Positions 35,364 through 42,142 of a stretch of 64,000 nt of DNA are shown in pieces; position 1 is the stretch's first letter, and each line of letters begins with the position of its first letter. The position numbers and the translations under genes were made by a program. The stretch comes from Actinomadura barringtoniae (GTDB taxonomy: Bacteria > Actinomycetota > Actinomycetes > Streptosporangiales > Streptosporangiaceae), in assembly GCF_017573505.1 (NCBI RefSeq), contig NZ_JAGEOJ010000033.1, positions 27,640 through 91,639 of the forward strand. Direction: 5' to 3'. The notes under the pieces are model-generated. The model did not search any database. It saw only the letters and a list, made by a program, of their open reading frames with translations, and had not been told where the DNA came from.

Positions 35364-35756
35364 ATGCATCTGTTTGGGCTCGCGATGGCAGGCCACGACG
35401 TCGATACGGCCGTGACACTGCTCGCGCCAGACGTCGAGTTCCGCAGCCCCGTCGTATTCACGCCCTATCGCGGGCGGGACGCCGTCGCACCGCTCCTGTA
35501 CGCGGTCGCGGATGTCCTTCGAGACTTCCGTTACACCCGGGAGATCGCCTCGGCGGACGGACGGGACCTGGCGCTCGTCTTTCAGGCGTCCGCGGGCGAC
35601 AAGAAGGTTGAGGGATGCGACTTCCTCCACCTCGACGACTCCGGTCTGATCGACGAGCTGTTCGTCATGATCCGCCCCATGTCCGGCGTGCACGCATTGG
35701 CCGAGGCGATGAGGGCGCGGCTGGAGGCCGCGAGCAGCGGCGGGCGGTCGACCTGA
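35364..35756 (+). CDS. SnoaL/NTF2-like protein
   Basis: A 130-residue alpha+beta barrel protein. The opening helix (MHLFGLAMAGHDVDTAVTLLAPDVEFRSPV) and the YRGRDAV turn are typical of SnoaL-like polyketide cyclase-fold proteins. It is related in fold to the C-terminal extension of the sigma factor two genes downstream. The ATG at 35364 has GGAGG five bases upstream. An earlier GTG (35307) or ATG (35313) would lie at or next to the predicted transcription start, making a leaderless message. It is the first gene of the ECF41 operon. Enzyme activity is not shown. Confidence 0.8.
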   Translation: MHLFGLAMAGHDVDTAVTLLAPDVEFRSPVVFTPYRGRDAVAPLLYAVADVLRDFRYTREIASADGRDLALVFQASAGDKKVEGCDFLHLDDSGLIDELFVMIRPMSGVHALAEAMRARLEAASSGGRST

Positions 35757-35784
35757 TGGAGAACGTGCCTCCGGGGAGGTCACG

Positions 35785-36153
35785 ATGAACGTCGCGCTGT
35801 GGGTGGGGCAGGCGCTGCTGGCGGTGGTCTTCGCGTATTCGGGGGCGCTCAAGGTGTCCCAGTCGAAAGAGAAGCTCGTGAAGATGGGGCAGACGGGGGT
35901 GGCCGTCTTCCCGGTGCCGCTGCTCCGATTCGTCGCTTCCTGCGAGCTGCTCGGCGCGGTCGGCGTCACCGTGCCGTGGCTGACGGACACGGCACCGGTG
36001 CTCACACCGCTCGCCGCCGCCGGTTTCATGGCGATCATGGTCGGTGCCATCGCGGCACATGCCAGGCTCCACGAGCCGCGCAACGTCGCGGCCACCTCGC
36101 TGGTCCTGGTCGTCGCGGCAGTCGTCGCAGCGGGCAGGTTCGGGGGAATGTGA
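35785..36153 (+). CDS. DoxX-like membrane protein
   Basis: A 122-residue protein with four hydrophobic helices. It begins ALWVGQALLAVVFAYSGALKV, the DoxX-family opening. DoxX-like proteins are linked to quinone or thiol redox reactions at the membrane and occur among genes neighbouring ECF41 sigma factors. It starts 28 bp after the SnoaL gene behind GGGGAGG and ends 2 bp before the sigma factor ATG, so all three form one operon. Confidence 0.87.
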   Translation: MNVALWVGQALLAVVFAYSGALKVSQSKEKLVKMGQTGVAVFPVPLLRFVASCELLGAVGVTVPWLTDTAPVLTPLAAAGFMAIMVGAIAAHARLHEPRNVAATSLVLVVAAVVAAGRFGGM

Positions 36154-36155
36154 AG

Positions 36156-37070
36156 ATGACCGATTCCAGCTCCGGCGTCGAGGAGTACCAGCGGCTCCGT
36201 CCGTTGCTGTTCTCGATCGCGTACAGGATGACCGGGAGCGTCGCCGATGCCGAGGACATCGTGTCCGAGGCGTTCCTGCGACTGCATCGTGCACAGGCCG
36301 ACGGCATCGTGATCGAGTCGATGAGGTCGTACCTGTCGACGGTCGTGTCCCGGCTGAGCATCAGCCATCTCCGGCTGGCCCGGGTCCGCCGGGAGCACTA
36401 CTTCGGTACGTGGCTCCCCGAGCCCGTCGTGGACGAGGAGAGTTCCGCGTCGGATCTGTCAGACTCGCTCTCGCTGGCGTTCCTGGTCGTACTGGAGAAC
36501 CTGACTCCCGTCGAACGCGCGGTGTTCTTGTTGCACGAGGTGTTCGACTTCGACTACCCGTCCATCGCCGAGGTCGTCGGGAAGAGCGAGGTCAACTGCC
36601 GCCAGATCGCGGCGCGTGCGCGGCGCCGCGTCGACGCGCGGCGGCCGCGTTTCGAGGCACAGCCCGCCAAACGCGCGACCCTCGCCGAACGCTTCTTCGC
36701 AGCCGTCAAGACCGGTGATCTCGAGGGCCTGGTCGACATGCTGGCAGCGGACGTCGTGACCTACGGCGACGGCGGGGGCCGCGGTCCGTCCTTGCCCAAG
36801 CCCGTGTACGGACGCGATAAGGTCCTGCGTCTGCTCGCCGTGTTGAGCTCAGCGATACAGCGCTTCGACCTGCGTCTCGAACGCGCGACCGTGAACGCCC
36901 AGCCCGGCGTGCTCATACGCGACGCATCGGGCGACCTGCTCGACGTCCTGTCCGTGGACGTGGTCGACGGTAAGGTCCAGACCATCCACTCGATCCTCAA
37001 TCCCGACAAGCTCGGCCACCTGGGACCGCTCGCCGGACCCGACCATCCACTCCGCCGCAGCACGCACTAG
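36156..37070 (+). CDS. ECF41 group RNA polymerase sigma factor (SigJ-like) with SnoaL-type C-terminal extension
   Basis: A 304-residue sigma factor. Region 2 covers about residues 10-80 (LLFSIAYRMTGSVADAEDIVSEAFLRL) and region 4 about 105-160. Three marks of the ECF41 group are present: WLPEP (86-90) in the linker, DGGG (205-208) and NPDKL (282-286) in the fused SnoaL-like extension. In this group the extension, not an anti-sigma factor, tunes activity. It starts 2 bp after the DoxX stop, and two matching promoters lie upstream of the operon. The open frame extends upstream, but the ATG at 36156 fits the family start. Confidence 0.95.
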   Translation: MTDSSSGVEEYQRLRPLLFSIAYRMTGSVADAEDIVSEAFLRLHRAQADGIVIESMRSYLSTVVSRLSISHLRLARVRREHYFGTWLPEPVVDEESSASDLSDSLSLAFLVVLENLTPVERAVFLLHEVFDFDYPSIAEVVGKSEVNCRQIAARARRRVDARRPRFEAQPAKRATLAERFFAAVKTGDLEGLVDMLAADVVTYGDGGGRGPSLPKPVYGRDKVLRLLAVLSSAIQRFDLRLERATVNAQPGVLIRDASGDLLDVLSVDVVDGKVQTIHSILNPDKLGHLGPLAGPDHPLRRSTH

Positions 37071-37110
37071 ACACGCCACCCGCAGCGCCCGGTGTGTCAC
37101 AGCATGCCCG

Positions 37111-37434
37111 GTGACGAGCCGCCATGACGCGCAGAGCGCTGGTGCAGAGCGCTGGTGCCGGGCGCGGATCGCGGGTCGTCTGATAGCGGTCAAGCGGCTG
37201 GCCCTGCTCGCCTGCTTCGCACCGTTCGCCCTCGCAGCCGGGATCCTCCCCGGCACCGGCCGCCAGATCCTCATCCGATGGACCACCGCAGGCCTGCGCA
37301 CCCTGGCCAGCATGGTCATGAGCGCCCTCGCCCTGTCGGTCATCATCATGCTCGCCTCCGCGGTCCTGAGTTCCGACGCCGACATGGGCGAGAGTGTCCG
37401 CGACGAGCACGACAAGGCTCGGCGCCGACCTCTA
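37111..37434 (+). other. Possible decayed membrane-protein fragment
   Basis: Between the sigma factor and the first PNPOx gene a plus-strand frame contains two hydrophobic segments (LALLACFAPFALAAGIL and ASMVMSALALSVIIMLASAVL) joined by GTGRQILIRWTTAGLR. The frame runs on into non-coding sequence antisense to the next gene. This looks like part of a larger membrane protein rather than a complete gene. No family is assigned. Confidence 0.3.
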
Positions 37435-37914
37435 TCAGGTATGGCCTGCGGCTCTCTGGGGAGGCCGGGAACGGTGATGGTGGCCTGCCCGGCGGCGGGC
37501 GGCGGTGCGCGAGCCGATCCGACGTCCTGAGATCCGCTCGCAAGGGATCCTGATGAACTGCTCGTGGCGGCCAGGCACCCAGGGGCACAGGGGCAGAGCC
37601 GCCAGGCGGGCGACCTCCGCCGGGTCGTGAACGGCCTGTGCCTCGCCGACAGCGCTCACCGACCATCCCGCGCCGGTCTCGGCGTCGTAGTCGTCGGTTT
37701 CGAACGCCACGACGGCGCCGCGCAACGCGGCGTCGAACTTGGAACCCGGCGCCGTGCGGATCACCACGGAGTCCTGGTGAAGGACGAAGTTGACCAATCT
37801 GACGGCCGGTAGCGCATGCTCGGTGAAGACAATGCGGCCCACGGGCATGGAACCCATCAGAGCCATGCATTCGGCGTCATCAAGGGTCTCGAACTCGTTC
37901 TCAACGCTGTTCAT
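37435..37914 (-). CDS. Pyridoxamine 5'-phosphate oxidase-fold (flavin/F420-binding) protein
   Basis: A 159-residue split-barrel protein with the family pattern LDDAECMALMGSMPVGRIVFTEHALPAVRLVNFVL and VVAFETDDYD. Such proteins bind FMN, F420 or heme, and several are DosR-controlled in mycobacteria. The C-terminal tail after GSRTA is Arg/His-rich and unlike the family, so the 3' end may have been altered. It is divergent from a paralogue at 38060, with DosR-like boxes between. It is distinct from the paralogue at 60238. Confidence 0.85.
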   Translation of the reverse strand: MNSVENEFETLDDAECMALMGSMPVGRIVFTEHALPAVRLVNFVLHQDSVVIRTAPGSKFDAALRGAVVAFETDDYDAETGAGWSVSAVGEAQAVHDPAEVARLAALPLCPWVPGRHEQFIRIPCERISGRRIGSRTAARRRAGHHHRSRPPQRAAGHT

Positions 37915-37950
37915 GCGTCCAGTTTTCGGCTGGGGGACGTGTACCCAGCA

Positions 37951-37965
37951 GAGGCCAAAGGCCTT
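37951..37965. promoter_or_regulatory. DosR-like box candidate (weak)
   Basis: GAGGCCAAAGGCCTT is a dyad sharing about 10 of 15 positions with the reverse of GGGACCTTTGGCCCT, a DosR-box core. It lies 37 bp upstream of the PNPOx gene at 37914. Confidence 0.4.
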
Positions 37966-37983
37966 ATATCGCCGTGGCAGGGA

Positions 37984-37998
37984 GGGACCGAGGGCCTG
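37984..37998. promoter_or_regulatory. DosR-like box candidate (weak)
   Basis: GGGACCGAGGGCCTG keeps the GGGACC-N3-GG layout (about 10 of 15 positions) and lies about 60 bp before the divergent PNPOx gene at 38060. Confidence 0.4.
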
Positions 37999-38059
37999 CC
38001 GGAGCGGCCTTTCGCCCTGATGACTCGTTGCGAGGCGGCGGGGATGCTCGGCGTGATGG

Positions 38060-38524
38060 GTGGTGAGAGGGATGAGGAATGACGTCGCCGGTCTTGCGCG
38101 GTCAGAGGATCCCGAATCGGGCTTCGTCCGGAGCCTGGACGCAGACGATTGTCGTCGTCTGCTCGCACCCGGTGGCGTTGGCCGGGTCCTGGTCTCGACG
38201 GCTCACGGTCCGGCTGCCTTCCCGGTCAATTACATCGTGCTCAGTGGTGCGATCGTCTTCCGGGCGTCGGAGGGGTCGGTGCCGGCCTCGGCCGGCGGGG
38301 TGGGGCTGGTCGGCTTCGAGGTCGACCGCATCGACGAGGTCAACCGGGAGGGCTGGAGCGTGCAGGTGACCGGTCCGGCAAGGCGCATCGACGAACCGGT
38401 GACGGTCTGGCTGCTCCACGATCTGATCAAGCCGTGGCCGCCAGGTGACCACGATGTGTGCGTACGCATCGATCCCGTGCACGTCTCCGGTCGCCACGTG
38501 CGAGCCGATCGGCGGCCGGACTGA
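38060..38524 (+). CDS. Pyridoxamine 5'-phosphate oxidase-fold protein
   Basis: About 154 residues. It carries LDADDCRRLLAPGGVGRVLVSTAHGPAAFPVNYIVL, GLVGFEVDRID, the GWSVQVTGPARRI strand and a final VRIDPVHVSGRHV. These are the usual elements of small split-barrel flavin proteins. GTG 38060, GTG 38063 and ATG 38072 are all possible starts; AG-rich sequence sits right before the ATG. It forms a divergent pair with the gene at 37435-37914. It could reduce or sequester flavin-type cofactors under low oxygen (inference). Confidence 0.85.
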   Translation: MVRGMRNDVAGLARSEDPESGFVRSLDADDCRRLLAPGGVGRVLVSTAHGPAAFPVNYIVLSGAIVFRASEGSVPASAGGVGLVGFEVDRIDEVNREGWSVQVTGPARRIDEPVTVWLLHDLIKPWPPGDHDVCVRIDPVHVSGRHVRADRRPD

Positions 38525-38565
38525 CCCGCCCCGGAGCGACTCGCCCCCGGAGCGACTCACCGGGG

Positions 38566-40095
38566 TCAGGGCAGGGCATAGACCGGGTCCACGGGGCTGT
38601 GCCAGACGTGCTCGTGACCGTGTGGCCGGACGAGGGCCACTGCGGAATCGAGCGACTCCTCCACAGGGCGGTCGGTGTCGATGGTGCTCGCCTCGGGCCA
38701 AGCGTCGGCGCGTCCCGCCATCGCAGCGGCTACGGCATGGTCGGCGTCGGAGTACCCACGAGGGCGGGTACGCAGGCGCTGCGCCGCGACGTCCGCGGGT
38801 GCCTCGCATCTGAGCTGCACGAGCGTCGCGTGGAGGTCGGTGGCGAGCGCCTCTGCGGCCTCTCGGTGAAGCCGGTCCGTCCACGACGCGTCGAGCACGA
38901 CGCTCTCGCCGCGGGCGAGAAGGCGACGTGCGTGGTCGAGCAATGTCGCATAGGTGCGGCTGGTGGACGGCTGGTCGTACAGCCCCGTGCCGAACGGTGC
39001 GGCGGCCGCATGTTCCGGTGGGATCCCAGCGGACTCCTTACGGAGGCGATCGGAGCTGATCAGTGCCCAGCCGAGCTGTTCGGCCAAGGCCCCGGCCAGC
39101 GTGGACTTCCCGACTCCGGGCAGGCCGCCGACGAGGACAAGGGTGACTTCGCCCGCCCGGAGATGCCGGAGCGCCACGTCGGCGAGGGCCGCCGCCTCCG
39201 CCGAGGCGGCCGGGTCTCCCTGGCCGTGGCGCAGGCACGCGACCTTCGCCCGCACGAACGCTCGATACGCCACGTAGTGGTGTCGAAGTGACAGAGGGGC
39301 CGGATCGGCCGCGTACTCGGAGTACCAGCGGATGAAACGCCTGGCGAGCGTCGGTGCGGCGAGCCGTTCCAAGTCCATGGCCAGGAACGACGCGTCGTCC
39401 AGGCCGTCGAGGTAGCGGAGCTTGTCGTCGAACTCCAGGCAGTCCAGGACCCGGGGACCGTCATCGAGGACGAAGATGTCGTCGGCCATGAGGTCGCCGT
39501 GGCCGTCGATCACACGCCCGTCGGCGATGCGGGCGTCGAAGAGCGGTTCCCGGCCGGCAAGGAACGCGCGGACGAGGCGTTCGATCTCGCGTGCGCCGGT
39601 TGAGGAGAGCGGCCGGTCATGAAAAGGACGCACCTGATCGAAACTCGCCGCCCATCGGGAAAGGAGAGCGTCGCGTGTCCCCTCGGCCGAGATCTCGGCG
39701 TTCCGCGGGGCCCTGGCGTGCCAGGCGGCGAGCTGCCTGGCGACGGCGCGCAGTGCGTCGTCGACGGCAACCTGGGAGGCCACCAGCGTCGACAACCTGC
39801 GGCCGGACGGCATGCGCCGCATCACCACGAGGTGATCGCGAGGTCTGCCGCTGGAGTCGTGCACGTCGGCGACATCGAGGTAGACGTCAGGGGAGAAGCG
39901 CCTGTTGAGCTCCAACTCGCGATGGCAGGCGCGCTCCCTCGCCTCTCGCGTGCCGAAGTCGAGGAAACCCAGGCTGACGGGCTTCTTCAGCTTGTACGCC
40001 CGGTCCCCGACGAAGAACACCACTCCCGTGTGCGTTTCGCTGACCGCCGCGCTGACGTCAGGCCCCGCGGGGAGGCCGGTGTTCGCATGGCTCAT
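38566..40095 (-). CDS. Bifunctional aminoglycoside phosphotransferase-like/P-loop kinase protein (Rv2004c-like)
   Basis: A 509-residue protein. The N-terminal APH-type kinase part (about 15-310) has the Brenner-like loop VIDGHGDLMADDIF and the metal Asp in VLDCLEFDD. The C-terminal AAA/kinase domain has Walker A GGLPGVGKST (about 330) and ends in an HGHEHVWHSP tail. The same two-domain layout occurs in Mycobacterium Rv2004c, a DosR-regulon protein of unknown substrate. Its start overlaps the CBS-BON stop by 4 bp. It is the last gene of the STAS-CBS-kinase unit. Confidence 0.88.
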   Translation of the reverse strand: MSHANTGLPAGPDVSAAVSETHTGVVFFVGDRAYKLKKPVSLGFLDFGTREARERACHRELELNRRFSPDVYLDVADVHDSSGRPRDHLVVMRRMPSGRRLSTLVASQVAVDDALRAVARQLAAWHARAPRNAEISAEGTRDALLSRWAASFDQVRPFHDRPLSSTGAREIERLVRAFLAGREPLFDARIADGRVIDGHGDLMADDIFVLDDGPRVLDCLEFDDKLRYLDGLDDASFLAMDLERLAAPTLARRFIRWYSEYAADPAPLSLRHHYVAYRAFVRAKVACLRHGQGDPAASAEAAALADVALRHLRAGEVTLVLVGGLPGVGKSTLAGALAEQLGWALISSDRLRKESAGIPPEHAAAAPFGTGLYDQPSTSRTYATLLDHARRLLARGESVVLDASWTDRLHREAAEALATDLHATLVQLRCEAPADVAAQRLRTRPRGYSDADHAVAAAMAGRADAWPEASTIDTDRPVEESLDSAVALVRPHGHEHVWHSPVDPVYALP

Positions 40096-40712
40096 GACGG
40101 ATGCTCAGGCCGGGTGCGGTCGAAGATCACGACACGCGTGGCCCCGGGGACCGTACGGACGAGGTCGTCGGCGAGCTTCTGCACGCGCTCGTCGCCGTCG
40201 CCGCTCAACTCGACGACGCCGTCGGCGACGGTGACCTCCCAGCGGAACCCCGGTCGCAGGTAGTCCCTGAGCAGGGCCAGCACGTCATCGCGGATGCGCG
40301 CGTCGCTGCGGGCGAGGATGGCGATGAGATCGCGGCGGCTGATCATCCCGGCGATGACGGGGCCGTCCATGACCGGAACGCTCTTGTAACCGGTCGACAT
40401 CATCACCTCGGCGAGTTCGGCGACGTCGGAGTTCGGCCGGACGGTGAACACGTTGGTGGTCATGGCGTCCTCCACCCGGCGCGGCGGCGGGTCCGCCGGC
40501 GCCGCGACGTGTCGCGCGAACGCTCTGGGGTCGGCCTCGAACTCGCCGCGCAGCAGGTCCATCTCGCTGACGATTCCGACGAGGTGCCCGGTCTCGTCGG
40601 TGACGGGAGCGGCCGTGATCTGGTTGTCGTTCAGTATCCGGATGGCCTGCCTGACCGAAGCGCTGCGGGCAACGGTCACCACGGCGGTGCTCATCGCCTC
40701 TTGGACGAGCAT
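40092..40712 (-). CDS. Two-CBS-domain protein with C-terminal BON domain
   Basis: A 206-residue protein. CBS 1 begins VQEAMSTAVVTVARSASVRQAI, CBS 2 begins VEDAMTTNVFTVRPNSDVAELA, and both end in the IVSEMDLL/MISRRDLI turn. The last ~60 residues form a BON domain (WEVTVADGVVELSG). CBS pairs bind adenine nucleotides and sense energy status, and this domain combination is common in DosR-type clusters (for example the Hrp1-like and CBS-BON families). The ATG at 40712 has GAGAGGAG upstream. It sits 20 bp after the STAS gene. Confidence 0.92.
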   Translation of the reverse strand: MLVQEAMSTAVVTVARSASVRQAIRILNDNQITAAPVTDETGHLVGIVSEMDLLRGEFEADPRAFARHVAAPADPPPRRVEDAMTTNVFTVRPNSDVAELAEVMMSTGYKSVPVMDGPVIAGMISRRDLIAILARSDARIRDDVLALLRDYLRPGFRWEVTVADGVVELSGDGDERVQKLADDLVRTVPGATRVVIFDRTRPEHPS

Positions 40713-40732
40713 GGCTGGGACTCCTCTCAAGA

Positions 40733-41113
40733 TCAGGTCCGTGCGCGTTCGCCGCCACCGGCGGGAAGGCCCGGGAGGTTCAGACGCCTGTCGAGCCCGA
40801 CGAGCCGGACCACTCTGGAGACACGCGGGTGGAGGTGGACGAACGCCAGCTCCGCCCCTTCGGCCTCGGCGTGGATGGTCGTGGCCAGCAGGGCGGTCAG
40901 GCCCTGGGAGTCGCAGAAGGTCACGCCGGACATGTCGACGACGTTCTCTGGCCTGCCGAGGCCGATCGCGCTGATGACCGCGCGGCTGAAGCTTGGAGCG
41001 GTCGCGAGGTCGAGCTCTCCGCGTGCTTGAACGAGCACCTGCGCGTCCGACACGGTCTCGATCCGCGTTTCGAACGGCGTGGCCGCGTCCGGCTCTGCTT
41101 TGAGCGATCTCAT
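40733..41113 (-). CDS. STAS-domain anti-sigma factor antagonist
   Basis: A 126-residue protein. LVQARGELDLATAPSFSRAV and VVDMSGVTFCDSQGLTALL carry the phosphorylatable Ser of the SpoIIAA/RsbV family (DSxGL). It would free a sigma factor by binding its anti-sigma kinase when not phosphorylated. No RsbW-like kinase is close. I chose ATG 41113; the frame runs open to 41194, but a DosR-like box at 41186 overlaps that longer start. It is the first gene of a three-gene unit. Confidence 0.87.
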   Translation of the reverse strand: MRSLKAEPDAATPFETRIETVSDAQVLVQARGELDLATAPSFSRAVISAIGLGRPENVVDMSGVTFCDSQGLTALLATTIHAEAEGAELAFVHLHPRVSRVVRLVGLDRRLNLPGLPAGGGERART

Positions 41114-41185
41114 CTGTGAGCCCCCGGGTCTCGGTGTCGTGAATGCGTGTGGCCCAAGCCTTTCGCCGGTTACCGACACCTCCGT

Positions 41186-41200
41186 AGGGGCCAAGGTCCC
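41186..41200. promoter_or_regulatory. DosR-like box (strong)
   Basis: AGGGGCCAAGGTCCC matches 13 of 15 positions of the reverse of GGGACCTTTGGCCCT. It lies 73 bp upstream of the STAS start on the minus strand, in the divergent region with the ABC transporter. Confidence 0.68.
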
Positions 41201-41279
41201 GCTCTGCGAATCCCTATGGCCCGAGAGCCACCACCGGGCCCAGGCCGGTCCTGCCCGCGGGCCCTTCTACTGCCGGACC

Positions 41280-41294
41280 GGGACCTGCGACCCT
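41280..41294. promoter_or_regulatory. DosR-like box
   Basis: GGGACCTGCGACCCT matches 12 of 15 positions of GGGACCTTTGGCCCT and lies 55 bp upstream of the ABC ATPase start, a usual activator distance. Confidence 0.6.
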
Positions 41295-41348
41295 GCCGCC
41301 CCGGTCCCTCGTCGGCGCAGCATCGGAGCAGGCTAGGGAGGGATTGCC

Positions 41349-42134
41349 ATGTCCAGATTCTCGGTGGCCGCACGGACGGCTCGGCATCCCGCAGAGCGGC
41401 CCGTCGGCGACGGGGACGCGCTGCTGGTTGCTCAGGGAGTGCGCAAGGTCTACCGGACCGGGGAGCTGAGCGTGCTGGCCTTGGACGACCTGGATCTGAC
41501 GGTGCGCTCCGGCGAGCTGGTGGCGGTGATGGGGCCGTCGGGGTCCGGTAAGACGACGCTGCTCAACTGCCTGTCCGGACTCGATGAGATCGACGGGGGA
41601 CATGTGCTGGTCGAGGGCAATGACCTGTTCGAGATGAGCGACCATGCGCGCACCGAGCACCGGGCGCGGTCGATGGGGTTCATCTTCCAGTCCTACAACC
41701 TGATCCCCGTCTTCACCGCTGTGGAGAACGTGGAGCTTCCGCTGCTGCTGGTCGGCGTTCCGGCGGAGGAGGCGCGGGAGCGGGCGGTCGCGATGCTCGG
41801 GAGGGTCGGGCTCGCGCATCGCGAGCGGCATCGCCCGAACGAGATGTCGGGCGGGGAGCAGCAACGCGTCACGGTCGCCCGCGCCCTGGTCGCGCGACCG
41901 GCCATCGTGTGGGCCGACGAGCCCACCGGCAACCTGGACAGTGCGATGGCCGCGCAGATCATGGACCTGCTGCGGCAGCTCAACGCCGATGACGGCCAGA
42001 CCATCGTCCTGGTCACCCACGATCCCGTCATCGGTGCGGCGGCGAGCCGGCTGATCCGGATGCGTGACGGCCGGCTGGCGGGCGACAGCACCACGGTGCC
42101 GCCGGCGGACGCCGGCGACGCGATGCGCCCGTAG
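41349..42134 (+). CDS. ABC transporter ATP-binding protein (MacB/LolD type)
   Basis: A 261-residue ATPase with Walker A GPSGSGKTT, Q-loop FIFQSYNLIP, signature MSGGEQQRV, Walker B IVWADEPTGNLD and the H-loop in VTHDP. The Q-loop and signature wording is typical of MacB/LolD/FtsE-type ATPases that drive FtsX-like permeases. It is followed after 8 bp by the permease gene. About 25 N-terminal residues precede the domain. It lies divergent from the STAS gene behind a DosR-like box. Confidence 0.95.
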   Translation: MSRFSVAARTARHPAERPVGDGDALLVAQGVRKVYRTGELSVLALDDLDLTVRSGELVAVMGPSGSGKTTLLNCLSGLDEIDGGHVLVEGNDLFEMSDHARTEHRARSMGFIFQSYNLIPVFTAVENVELPLLLVGVPAEEARERAVAMLGRVGLAHRERHRPNEMSGGEQQRVTVARALVARPAIVWADEPTGNLDSAMAAQIMDLLRQLNADDGQTIVLVTHDPVIGAAASRLIRMRDGRLAGDSTTVPPADAGDAMRP

Positions 42135-42142
42135 GAGCTCAG